A DNA stretch of 64,000 nucleotides from Streptomyces sp. NBC_00457 (lineage in GTDB: Bacteria > Actinomycetota > Actinomycetes > Streptomycetales > Streptomycetaceae): assembly GCF_036014015.1 (NCBI RefSeq), contig NZ_CP107905.1, forward strand, positions 7,192,001-7,256,000, written 5' to 3'. Shown here in pieces: positions 39,986 through 49,400 of this stretch. A program made the position numbers and the translations under genes. Each line of letters starts with the position of its first letter. Position 1 is the stretch's first letter. The notes beneath the pieces are model-generated. The model was not told where the DNA came from and made no database searches. It worked only from the letters and a program-made list of their open reading frames with translations.

Positions 39986-42900
39986 TTGAACCTCATCCTC
40001 ACCACCGCCGACCCGGCCGGGCGCCGGGTGGACCATCTGTTGGATCTGCCCGAGGGCGCCACGGTCGGCGACCTCGGTGCCGCTCTGGAGGCCGGGCCGC
40101 TGTATCTGGGCGACCGGCTGCTCGGCCCCGATCTGCCCATCGGTGCCAGCGGCATCCGTGAGGGGGTCGTGGTCGGCCTGGGCGCCCCCGTGCCGGCCCG
40201 CACCGCCGCCCGCGCCTGGGAACCGCCGTCCTGTGACCCGGAGTTGGTGGAGATCCGGCATGTGAGCGGGCCCGGTGCCGGGCGGTCCTGGCGGCTGGGG
40301 CCCGGCAGTCACGAAGCCGGCACGGACCGGGGCTGCGCCCTGCGGCTGGACGGCGGGGGCGCGCCCGAGCAGGGCGTGTGGATCACCGTGGGCACGGACG
40401 GCACGGTGACCTACCGGCTGCCCGGCGACGCCGACCAGGACCGCTGCGGGCTGCGCAGCCTGACCCCGCCGCCGCCCGTCGACCCGGAGACCGGGACCCC
40501 GCTGACCGCCGAGGAACCGGCGGGCCCGCAGGACGGCGGCCCCGGCGGGCACACCCCGCAGCCCGCCCGGCCCGGCCCGGACGGTCTGCCGCAACAGCCC
40601 CCGCCACCCCCGGTCGGCTGGCTTCCGCCGCCGGACGACGGCTCGCAGGCCTGGCCCGCCTACGCCGACCTGTCGCTCGGTGACCATCTGCTGCGGCTGA
40701 GCCCGCTGTTCGACCCGGACGCGGCCGTGAACCCCTCGGCCGACGGCCTGGCCATCGAGTACAACCGGCCGCCGCGCATCGCCCCGCACCTGGACAGCGA
40801 GCAGATCCGGATGCAGGGTCCGCCCGGCGAACGCGGCTCACGGCCGTTCCCTGTGCTGATGATGCTGATGCCGCTGGTCATGGGTCTCGTCCTGATGAGC
40901 CTGTTCCGCTCCTTCTACTTCATCATCTTCATCTTCTTCACGCCGATGATGGCGGTCAGCAACTGGATCATGGGCCGCCGTACCGGGCGCAAGCAGCAGG
41001 AGGAGGCGCTGCGCATCTACCGGCTGCGCCGCGCCTCCCTGGAGCTGGAGATGCGCGACGCGACCGTGGCGGAACGGCAGTTGCGCAACATCACCTTCCC
41101 CGACCCGGCCACCGTCCTGCTCACCGCCACCGGCCCCGGCAGCCTGCTGTGGCAGCGCCGCCGCCGCGACCCCGACCACCTCACCCTGAGGCTCGGCACG
41201 GTCACCCGCCCGTCCCTCAAGCGCATCGACGACCAGGCCCGCGAGTCCAACCACCGCCAGGTGCACTGGCGCCTGGCCGACGTGCCGTTCGGCGTCGAAC
41301 TGGCCGACTTCGGCGTCGTGGGCCTGTCCGGTGCCGGCGAGACCCCTCGTACGGTGGCCTGCTGGGCCGTCGCGCAGGCCGCGGTCCTGCACAGTCCCCG
41401 GGACCTGCGGATCGTCGTCCTCACCGACGACGCGCACGCGGACGCCTGGAACTGGGTGCGCTGGCTGCCACACCTGCGGCCCGACCGCCGCGGCTCGGTC
41501 ATCGCGCTCGGCAACGACCCGGAGAGCACGGCCCACCGCGTCAGCGAACTGATCGCCGACATCCAGGCGAGGACGTCCGCCGCCGGCTCCGCGCTGGGCC
41601 ACACCCTGCTGCGCGAACCGGATGTGCTGGTCGTCCTCGACGGTGCCCGTCGGCTGCGGGACGTGCCCGGCGTCGTCCAGCTGCTGACCGGGGGACCCGG
41701 TGTGCGGATCTTCAGTCTGTGCGTGGACGAACGCGAACGGCTGCTGCCCGAGGAGTGCACCGCCGTCATCACGACGGAGGGCAACCGGCTGACCGTACGG
41801 GCGTCCGGGGTGCCCTCCGTGGAGGACATCCGGGCCGACCTGGTCGGCGCCGACTGGTGCGAGGAGGTCGCCCGCGCTCTCGCGCCCGTGCGGGACGTCA
41901 CGGTCGACAGCGACTCCGGGCTGCCCTCCGACGTACGACTGCTGCCGCTGCTCGGCCAGGAACCGCCCGACCCGGCCGCGATAGTGGCGAGCTGGGCCCG
42001 TCGGCCCGCCTCCACCGCGTTCACGCTCGGCGCCGGATACGAGGGCGAGCTCCGCCTCGACCTGGTCAGGGACGGGCCGCACGGGCTGATCGGCGGCACC
42101 ACCGGCTCCGGCAAGTCCGAGCTGCTGCAGACCATGATCGCCTCACTGGCCGCCGTCAACCGGCCCGACGAACTGGCCTTCGTACTGGTCGACTACAAGG
42201 GCGGCAGCGCCTTCCGCGAGTGCGCCGAACTCCCGCACACCCTCGGCATGATCACCGACCTGGACGGTCATCTGGTGCAGCGGGCCCTGGCCTCGCTCGA
42301 CGCCGAACTGCGCCGCCGCGAACGCGTGCTGGCCGACGTCGAGGCCAAGGACCATCCCGAGTACCGGGCCAAACGGGCCCGCGACCCGAAGCTGCCCGCG
42401 CTGCCCCGCCTGCTCCTGGTCATCGACGAATTCGCCACCCTCGTACGGGAGTTGCCCGAGTTCGTGCCGGGCCTGATCAGCCTCGCCCAGCGCGGCCGCT
42501 CGCTCGGCCTGCACCTCGTCCTGGCCACCCAGCGGCCCGGTGGCTCGGTCAGCAACGAGATCAAGGCCAACACCAACCTCCGGATCGCCCTGCGGGTGAC
42601 CGACCGCTCCGAGAGCCAGGACATCATCAACGCCCCGGAAGCGGCCAGCATCTCGCCCTCCACCCCGGGCCGTGCCCTCATCCGGCGCGGCGCCGGCGCC
42701 CCCACCCCGTTCCAGACGGCCTGGGTCGGCGCCGAGCGCGCCGGCGCCGCCACGCCCGAATCGGTGACGCCCTCCCGTCCGGTCCGAGGGGTCGAGCTGA
42801 CCTGGAACCGGCTGGGCCGCCCCGCCGACCTGGCCGCGGAGGACGAGCACGAAACCTTCGAGTACCGCACCGGCGGCGAGGAACCCGTCACCGACCTGAG

Positions 42901-44557
42901 CGCCCTGGTCGAGGCCGTCGGCCGGGCCGCCGAACTCCTCGACGACTACAAGCCGCAGCGCAGCCCCTGGCTGCCCCCGCTGGCCGAGACCGTCCCCATG
43001 GAATCCCTGCCGCCCTGCCCGCCGCCCGAACCCGGTGGGCTGCCGCTGGTGCCGTACGCCCTCATGGACGTCCCGCAGCTCCAGCAACAACGGCTCGGCA
43101 CGATCGACTTCGCGAGCTTCGGCCACCTCTACGTCATCGGCTCGCCCCGCTCCGGGCGCACCCAGGTCCTACGGACCGTCGCGGGCTCCGCCGCCCTCGT
43201 CATCCCCAGCTCCGACCTGCACATCTACGGCATCGACGCAGCCGGCGGCGGTCTCGCCGCCCTGGAGTCCCTGCCGCACTGCGGAGCGGTCGTCTCGCGG
43301 CACGACACGGAACGCCTGGAGCGGCTGATCTCCCGCCTGACCGCGGAGTTGACGGCCCGTCAGCGTCTGATCTCGCAGCACGGCGCCCCCGGCATCGGCG
43401 AACTGCGCGCCAAACTCCCCAAAGACCGCCGTCCGGCCCGACTGCTGCTGCTCATCGACGGCTGGGACGCGCTCAGCGCGATGCTCGACGACTACGACGG
43501 CGGTCGGCTGTACTCCGAGGTCGTACGGCTGCTGAGGGAGGGCGCTGCGGCCGGCATCCACGTCATCGCCACCTCCGAGCGCATCCTGCTGGGCGGCCGC
43601 CTCGCCGCCCACAACGACAGCCGGTTCCTGCTCAAGCAGGCCGACCTCAGCGACTACAACATCGCCGGCATGGGCCGTGGCAAGGTTCCCGCGCACATCC
43701 CGCCCGGCCGCGGCTGGCACGCCCCCAGCGGCGTCGAGGCCCAGATCGCCCTGCTGCCCGCCGAGGACGGCGCCGACCAGGGCGAGGCGCTGGCCGAGAT
43801 CGGCCGTCGCACCACCGCGCGCGACTCCGCGATCCCGGTCGTCCGCCGTCCCTTCCGCATCGAGGAACTCCCTTCCCTGATCGGCTTCCAGGAGGCGGTG
43901 GACCGCGTCCCGGAGTCCCGGCGCCGTCCGCTGTGGGCCCTGGTGGGCATCGGCGGCGACACCGCCGAGCCCCTCGGCTTCGACTTCGCGGCCGGCGGCG
44001 GCTCCTTCGTGGTCGCCGGGCCCCCGCGCTCGGGACGTAGCACGACGCTCGCCTCCATGTGCGTGTCCCTGCTGATGGGCGGCACGGCACTCGTCGTCCT
44101 GGCGCCGCGCGACTCGCAGCTGCGGCAGCTCGCCGCGCACGATCTCGCCCAGGTCATCACCGACCACGACCCCTCGGCGGACGCGGTCACCCAGGCCCTG
44201 CGCGCGGTCTCCGGGAAGCCGGTGGTCGTCGTCGTGGACGACGCGGACCTGCTCCTGGCGTGCGGGGCCGACAAGGTGCTCCGGCAGGTCGCCACTTCGG
44301 GGCGCGACCGACAGCAGGGCCTGCTGCTCGCCGGACTGCCCGAGTCGATGAGTTCCCTCGGCTGGGTCGGTATGGCCCGCCGTTCGCGGCGCGGCATCCT
44401 GCTCGGGCCGAAGTCGATCGGGGAGGGCGACCTCATCGGGGTGCGGATCTCCTCCGAGCAGGTCCGCACACCGCTGGCCCCCGGCCGCGGCTGGACGGCG
44501 AGCGAGGCGGGCGCCCCGATCGCGGTCCAGGTGCCGCTCACGGTGCTGGACGGCTGA
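39986..44557 (+). CDS. eccC: Type VII secretion ATPase EccC/EssC-like
   Basis: A 1,523-residue FtsK/SpoIIIE-family motor beginning at a TTG (MNLILTTADPAGRRVDHLLD). Order: an N-terminal ubiquitin-like/FHA-like region (1-140), as in EssC; a Pro-rich linker; two membrane helices (about 289-330, LMPLVMGLVLMSLFRSFYFI and FIFFTPMMAVSNWIMG); a DUF domain; then three ATPase domains. D1 has a full Walker A GTTGSGKSE (about residues 702-710) and Walker B LLLVIDEFA. D2 (GSPRSGRTQ, about 1053) and D3 (GPPRSGRST, about 1345) replace the Walker lysine by arginine. EccC selects Esx-type substrates and drives export. No eccB, eccD, eccE or mycosin gene lies nearby. The gene converges with the esx-like genes across a strong terminator. 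Confidence 0.93.
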   Translation: MNLILTTADPAGRRVDHLLDLPEGATVGDLGAALEAGPLYLGDRLLGPDLPIGASGIREGVVVGLGAPVPARTAARAWEPPSCDPELVEIRHVSGPGAGRSWRLGPGSHEAGTDRGCALRLDGGGAPEQGVWITVGTDGTVTYRLPGDADQDRCGLRSLTPPPPVDPETGTPLTAEEPAGPQDGGPGGHTPQPARPGPDGLPQQPPPPPVGWLPPPDDGSQAWPAYADLSLGDHLLRLSPLFDPDAAVNPSADGLAIEYNRPPRIAPHLDSEQIRMQGPPGERGSRPFPVLMMLMPLVMGLVLMSLFRSFYFIIFIFFTPMMAVSNWIMGRRTGRKQQEEALRIYRLRRASLELEMRDATVAERQLRNITFPDPATVLLTATGPGSLLWQRRRRDPDHLTLRLGTVTRPSLKRIDDQARESNHRQVHWRLADVPFGVELADFGVVGLSGAGETPRTVACWAVAQAAVLHSPRDLRIVVLTDDAHADAWNWVRWLPHLRPDRRGSVIALGNDPESTAHRVSELIADIQARTSAAGSALGHTLLREPDVLVVLDGARRLRDVPGVVQLLTGGPGVRIFSLCVDERERLLPEECTAVITTEGNRLTVRASGVPSVEDIRADLVGADWCEEVARALAPVRDVTVDSDSGLPSDVRLLPLLGQEPPDPAAIVASWARRPASTAFTLGAGYEGELRLDLVRDGPHGLIGGTTGSGKSELLQTMIASLAAVNRPDELAFVLVDYKGGSAFRECAELPHTLGMITDLDGHLVQRALASLDAELRRRERVLADVEAKDHPEYRAKRARDPKLPALPRLLLVIDEFATLVRELPEFVPGLISLAQRGRSLGLHLVLATQRPGGSVSNEIKANTNLRIALRVTDRSESQDIINAPEAASISPSTPGRALIRRGAGAPTPFQTAWVGAERAGAATPESVTPSRPVRGVELTWNRLGRPADLAAEDEHETFEYRTGGEEPVTDLSALVEAVGRAAELLDDYKPQRSPWLPPLAETVPMESLPPCPPPEPGGLPLVPYALMDVPQLQQQRLGTIDFASFGHLYVIGSPRSGRTQVLRTVAGSAALVIPSSDLHIYGIDAAGGGLAALESLPHCGAVVSRHDTERLERLISRLTAELTARQRLISQHGAPGIGELRAKLPKDRRPARLLLLIDGWDALSAMLDDYDGGRLYSEVVRLLREGAAAGIHVIATSERILLGGRLAAHNDSRFLLKQADLSDYNIAGMGRGKVPAHIPPGRGWHAPSGVEAQIALLPAEDGADQGEALAEIGRRTTARDSAIPVVRRPFRIEELPSLIGFQEAVDRVPESRRRPLWALVGIGGDTAEPLGFDFAAGGGSFVVAGPPRSGRSTTLASMCVSLLMGGTALVVLAPRDSQLRQLAAHDLAQVITDHDPSADAVTQALRAVSGKPVVVVVDDADLLLACGADKVLRQVATSGRDRQQGLLLAGLPESMSSLGWVGMARRSRRGILLGPKSIGEGDLIGVRISSEQVRTPLAPGRGWTASEAGAPIAVQVPLTVLDG

Positions 44558-44581
44558 GAAGGCAGTACAAAAAGGCAGTAC

Positions 44582-44625
44582 AGAAGGGGGGTGGGGCCGC
44601 CGGACAGCGGCCCCACCCCCCTTCT
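44582..44625. terminator. Bidirectional terminator between eccC and esx-like genes
   Basis: AGAAGGGGGGTGGGGCCGC (44582-44600) and its exact complement (44607-44625) form a perfect 19-bp stem with loop CGGACA. It lies between two convergent stop codons (44557 and 44632). Just upstream, GGCAGTACA is repeated twice. Confidence 0.85.
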
Positions 44626-44631
44626 ACCGGT

Positions 44632-44961
44632 TCAGGCGTTCGACTCGCTCTGGGCCTTGATGACCTCGTTGGCGATGTCCTGGTCGGACTGGGCGATCGA
44701 CTCGCCGATGTCCTGGAAGCTCTTGCCGTACTCCCCGATGTTGCTGGCCGAGGACTTCATCTGCTTGCTGAAGGCGTCGTACGCGTCCTTGAGCGCGGGG
44801 CTGGCCTTCTCGAAGACCAGGCCGTCCTGGAGCAGACCGCTCACCGTGGTCTCCAGGTCGGTCAGTTCGTTGGAGATGTCCGTGAGCTTGTTGCCCATGG
44901 CCGTGGCGGCCCGGGCGATCTCGTCGTAATCGAAAAGGACATCGGGACTTCCTGCTGCCAT
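44632..44961 (-). CDS. Esx/WXG100-like small protein, first copy
   Basis: A 109-residue helical protein with no signal peptide, the size and helix-turn-helix pattern of WXG100 secretion substrates. ATG 44961 follows AGGAGA. It lacks a W-x-G at the turn and instead has EKASPALKDAYDAF. A sibling encoded immediately upstream shares SPAL...Y..F and a C-terminal D-x-D-I-A-x-x-V (SDQDIANEV). Esx proteins are exported as dimers by EccC-type ATPases, and these two may form a heterodimer. Order on this strand: the 312-residue protein, sibling, then this gene. Confidence 0.8.
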   Translation of the reverse strand: MAAGSPDVLFDYDEIARAATAMGNKLTDISNELTDLETTVSGLLQDGLVFEKASPALKDAYDAFSKQMKSSASNIGEYGKSFQDIGESIAQSDQDIANEVIKAQSESNA

Positions 44962-44994
44962 CGTGATCTCCTGAGGGGTGTCCGACTGCTCGGG

Positions 44995-45306
44995 CTACTG
45001 ACCGCTGCTGTTGACCTTCTCGGCGATGTCGTGGTCCATCCCCTTCACCGACTCCATGATCTTGCGGAACTGCTCCGCGTACCCCTTGATGCTGTCGGTG
45101 GCCTCCTTCAGCGAGGTGGTGAACTTCTCGTACTGGACCTGGAGGGCGGGGCTGGACTCGGTGAGGATCAGGGCCGTGTCCAGGAGGGTGTCCACTTCCA
45201 GCTTGGCCTCGTCCATGCGCGGGACCAGGGTCTGGTCGACGCTCGTGTCCAGCAGGCCGGCGACACGTTCGATCTCGGCGTAGGAGAGGCTGATGTTGGC
45301 TGCCAT
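44995..45306 (-). CDS. Esx/WXG100-like small protein, second copy
   Basis: A 103-residue helical protein starting at ATG 45306 (MAANISLSYAEIERVAGLLD). It has no W-x-G. The turn region reads TESSPALQVQYEKF, parallel to the downstream neighbour's EKASPALKDAYDAF, and the C-terminus MDHDIAEKV parallels SDQDIANEV. The pairing and the adjacent EccC suggest a secreted heterodimer. It lies 33 bases upstream of its sibling and 23 bases downstream of the 312-residue protein gene. A longer frame open to 45780 overlaps the neighbour and has no support. Confidence 0.78.
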   Translation of the reverse strand: MAANISLSYAEIERVAGLLDTSVDQTLVPRMDEAKLEVDTLLDTALILTESSPALQVQYEKFTTSLKEATDSIKGYAEQFRKIMESVKGMDHDIAEKVNSSGQ

Positions 45307-45329
45307 GGGGAGGGGTCCTTTCCCGGTCT

Positions 45330-46268
45330 CTACTCTTCGTCGTCTTCGGGGGTCACCCATTCCGCGTCCGGGCCGGAGCGGGTGGAGACGGTGACCTTGC
45401 CGTCCTGATCGGTGCTCGTCATGGTTCCCGAGCCGTCGTCGCTGATCGCGAAGACGCTGGTGGTCTTCGAACCGTCCGCGTAGGTGGTGACCATGGTGTA
45501 GTCGCGGGCGTCGAAGGCGTCCTTGGTGCCGTTGCCCTCCGGATCGATGATCTTCGGGGCGGAGTCGTACGTGGTGACCGACGTGTAGGACTGGCCGTCG
45601 GGGGTGGTGATCGTCGACGTCTCCTTCATGACGTCGTGCTGGTCGTTCAGCTCGACCTTGACCTCGACCGTCCCGTGCTCGTCCTCGTAGGTGTACTCGG
45701 TCGGCGGGTCGGCGGAGGGCTTCTCCGGCGCGGGGCCCGGCGGATCGGGGGCGTCCTCGTCGTTCTGCCAGGTCTCGCACCAGGACGGGGCGCCGTCCGC
45801 CCGGCAGACCTCACCGATGTCGGCGTCCGGGTGCTGGTCGAAGTACTCGCCGGCGCCGATCTTGTCGAGGTAGGCGTCCCAGGCGGTCTTGTCCTCCTGC
45901 CAGGCCTCGTAAGCCGCCGTGTCGTTCTTCCATTCGTCGAGGCCGATGCTGGAGCCCATCAGCCCCGCCGCGCTGGAGAGTTGGGCGTCGGCGTCGAAGA
46001 AGGTGTTGGCGACGGAGCTGAAGACGTCGGCCAGTTGGCCGAGCCCGTCCTTGGCCTGCTTCGTACGGGAGCTGGAGCGGCGGTAGAAGAGGTTGAACGC
46101 GGAGGAGAGACCGGAGTCGCCGAAGACCGCCCGGCGCTCGCTGGAGGTGTCCTCGCCCACCTCCTTGAACGCCCCGGTCGCGCCGCCCGAGTCGGCCTGG
46201 TCGGCCAGGTCGTGCATCTTCTTCTGGACCGTGTGCAGGGCCGAGTAGTCGATGGAGAAGTCCGCCAC
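45330..46268 (-). CDS. T7SS substrate-like protein with helical N-terminus
   Basis: A 312-residue protein beginning at GTG 46268 with AGGAGG upstream. Residues 1-105 are helical and Esx-like (MADFSIDYSALHTVQKKMHD, then KDGLGQLADVFSSVANTF). The middle is Trp-rich and acidic (DEWKNDTAAYEAWQEDKTAW) with two cysteines (EVCRADGAPSWCETW). A Pro-rich linker leads to a C-terminal beta-rich repeat domain (TYEDEHGTVEVKVELNDQHD, SVTTYDSAPKIIDPEG, MVTTYADGSKTTSVFAISDD) and an acidic tail. No enzymatic motif is recognised. It is probably exported by the locus. It is divergent from the 2,930-residue protein gene across a long inverted repeat. The frame open to 46700 crosses that repeat and is rejected. Confidence 0.75.
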   Translation of the reverse strand: MADFSIDYSALHTVQKKMHDLADQADSGGATGAFKEVGEDTSSERRAVFGDSGLSSAFNLFYRRSSSRTKQAKDGLGQLADVFSSVANTFFDADAQLSSAAGLMGSSIGLDEWKNDTAAYEAWQEDKTAWDAYLDKIGAGEYFDQHPDADIGEVCRADGAPSWCETWQNDEDAPDPPGPAPEKPSADPPTEYTYEDEHGTVEVKVELNDQHDVMKETSTITTPDGQSYTSVTTYDSAPKIIDPEGNGTKDAFDARDYTMVTTYADGSKTTSVFAISDDGSGTMTSTDQDGKVTVSTRSGPDAEWVTPEDDEE

Positions 46269-46310
46269 CCGTCGTACCTCCTGGTGTCCCGTCCGCCTCT
46301 TCCGCCCCCT

Positions 46311-46389
46311 CCACGCACCAGGACCCCGGAAAGGTTCAACAGACACTGTTTTCCCGTGCGTTGAACCATCTCGGGGTCCCGGTGCGTGG
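46311..46389. promoter_or_regulatory. Long inverted repeat in the divergent T7SS promoter region
   Basis: The left arm (46311-46340) and right arm (46360-46389) are inverted around 19 bases. Matching blocks are CCACGCACC/GGTGCGTGG, GGACCCCG/CGGGGTCC and GGTTCAAC/GTTGAACC, at least 25 of 30 pairs. It is centred between the two divergent starts (46268 and 46480), so each gene has the same sequence at a similar distance. That suggests symmetric promoters or operators bound by one regulator, perhaps using the locus sigma factor. Confidence 0.8.
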
Positions 46390-46479
46390 ACGGGACAGAC
46401 GACGGCCCGTACGTACGTCCCAACGTCACGTCCGGGTGCGTCCCGACGCACGTCCCGCAAGCAGAAGGAGGCGCCCCCG

Positions 46480-49400
46480 ATGGCTCGTCCCGCCGACTGG
46501 AGCGCGCTCGGCCTCGGCAGTGACCCCACCCCGGGCGACGCCGCCCGGATCGACGAGATCATCACCTCGCAGGGCGAACTGGTCACTCTGGCGGACACCA
46601 TCGACACCGGACTGACGGAGATCAAGAACACCACGGACGGGGCCTTCGTCGGCGAGACGGCGGACGCGCTGCGCAAGGTGATCGACGGCGATCTGCGCAA
46701 CTACGTCTCCACGTTCCGGCAGGCCCACCAGGACGCCCAGGCCGCGCTGCGGACCTACGTCGGTGTGATGCGCGCCCAGCAGGAGCGGGCCGACGCCGCC
46801 CTGACCGCGGCGGCCGGGCTGGCCGAGGACGACGACGAGGGACGCGAGGGCCACAAGTCCACCGCCGAGGACGCGGGGAGCATCCTGTCGGACGCCGCCG
46901 AGACGGCGGCGTCCGCGCTGACCACGGCGGCGGAGAGCATCGCCTCGCCGATCGACGAGTGCGAGGAGTTCTGGAAGGCGCTGGGCTGGCTGGCGCTGAT
47001 CCTCATCATCCCCGCGATCATCGTCGGCGGTCCGCTGGCCCTGTTCGCCATCGGGCTCAACGTGGCGCTGCTGATCAAGACGGCGGTGGACTTCTCCCAG
47101 GGCAAGGCGAGCGTCACCGAACTGGTGCTCTCCATCCTGGGCGTCATCGCGCCCACCACCAAGGGCATCAACGTCGGCGCGGTGTTCAAGGGGCTGAAGG
47201 GGGCCGGTGTCTCCGCCTTCCAGGGCGGCAAGACCCTGTTCCTGGGCGGGCCCAACGCGTTCGGGCTGCTCGGCCGGCTGACCCTCGGCATCGACGACAC
47301 CTTCCGGGCCACCGGAGTCTGGCTGAACGGTCTGCGTGGCATCAACGGGATGAAGTTCACGCCCGGTCTGGCCTTCATGCCGGGACTCAAGGGCTTCACC
47401 CTGGGCGGGGTCGGCCTCGGCAAGGGCTTCTCAGTCCTCCCGGCGGCCACCGAGCTGACCGTCATCAACCTGCTGGGCGCGAAGAGCTTCTTCGCGGTGC
47501 GCAGCGTGATCAGCGGCCTGGGTGGCATCGGGAGGCTGGGCAGTTCGCTGGGCCACTCGATGCTGAACGGCGTGCGCGGGCTCAACGGGCTGCGGTTCTT
47601 CCTGCCGGTCGCCGCCGACGAGATGGGCAACGGCCTGCTCTTCGCGCTCAGGATCGGCGTCATCGACCGGGGTGTCTTCGGCATGTACCGGTACGGGGCC
47701 TTCGCCGGGGGCCAGTTCCTCGGCGCGTCCAGCAAGATCAGCGGGGCCGCGGCGTCGGGGCTCACGCTGCTGCGGCCCGGGGCCGACCTGGGCGGACTGT
47801 CGCACGTCAACCTGACCGGCTTCACTCCCACCCCGGCCGGCGGACTCGGCTCGGGGCTGACGAAGCTGCCGCCGCTGGACCTGTCGCCCTCGATCGGCAA
47901 CGTCAACCTCACCGGCGGACTGAGCGGGCTCGGCGGGTCCTTCAACGCGCCCGTCCCCGCCATCGGCGCCCGCATCACCGACCTGCCGGCCGTTTCCGGA
48001 CTCAGCGGTGTGCACATTCCCCCACTGGGCGGGCTCGGCGGCGTCAACGTGCCCCAGCTGAGCGGGCTCGGCAACATGAACATGCCGCAGCTGGGCCAGA
48101 TCAGCCAGGTCGGGGCGGTCGGCACGGGCGCCTTCCGGGGCGCCGACATCGCGGTGGGGGACATCGCGGCGGTCGGCGCCGCCCGGATCGACGTACCGAG
48201 TCTCAGTTCGGTGGCGTCCGGTCCGACCGCGGTGCGGGTGGACATGCCCTCGGTGGACGCGCGGGTCACCGACATCCCCTCGGCGCACGGCGTCGGTTCC
48301 GTGCAGACACCGTCCGTCGGCCAGGTCGACGTCCCGGCCGTCGCCCAGGTCAACGTGCCCACGACGGGCCTCGGGCAGGTCAACGTGCCCACGGTGACCA
48401 TGGGAGCCTCGCCGGACGTCGCCGCGGTGGGCGCGCACCAGGTCAACGTGCCGAGCCCCGGGGCGCTGGCGAACGGCCCCACGACGACGCGGCTGGACGC
48501 CCCGGGGATGGCCGCCCGGATCACCGACATCCCCTCGGTCAACGGCGTCGGCTCGACCCTGGGCCGGGTCGACGTCCCGTCGGTCGGCACCATGAACGCA
48601 CCGTCCGTCGGCCGCGTGGACGTCCCGTCGGTCACGAGCGTGAACGTGAACCTGTCGACGGTGGGGCGGGTGGATGTGCCGGCGGCGGGTGGTGTGGGTG
48701 TGGCGCCGGTGGGTCGGGTGGATGTGCCGGCGGCGGGTGGTGTGGGTGTGGCGCCGGTGGGGCGGGTGGATGTGCCGGCGGCGGGTGGTGTGGGTGTGGC
48801 GCCGGTGGGGCGGGTGGATGTGCCGGCGGCGGGTGGTGTGGGTGTGGCGCCGGTGGGTCGGGTGGATGTGCCGGCCGCGGGTGGTGTGGGTGTGGCGCCG
48901 GTGGGGCGGGTGGACGTCGCGGCCACGGGAACTGCGAACGTGTCGTCCGTGGGGCGCGTTGACGTACCGGCCGCCGGGAGCGTCAACGTGCCGTCCGTGG
49001 GCCGCGTCGACCTCCCCGTCACCGGCAACGCGGGCGGACCGACAGGGGTCGCGTCGGACGTCCCGGCCGGGGCCGCCCACGTCGACGCACCGCCCGCATC
49101 CGCTCTCGGTCGGGTGGACGTACCCGTCAGCGGTACGCCCGCGGTGAACCCGGCGCCGGCGAACGCGCTGACCGCGCCCCCGGCACCGGGCGGGGTCCAG
49201 CACACCCCCACGGGCGGGCTCGACGGCAGCCCGGCCTCGCACGTACCACCGCCCGGCACCGGGGGACCGGCCAAGAACGGCGGCCTGGGCCTGCCCGGCA
49301 ACGACAGCCTCCTCGCCGACCTGCCCCAGCTCGGCCGCGTCGACCTGGCCGCGTTCCGTGACCAGCACCGCACCATCCGCGTCTTCATGCAGAACGACCA

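Noticed and set aside
48661..48948. CRISPR-like array
   Set aside because: The 48-base repeats are contiguous with no spacers and encode 16-residue units in frame.
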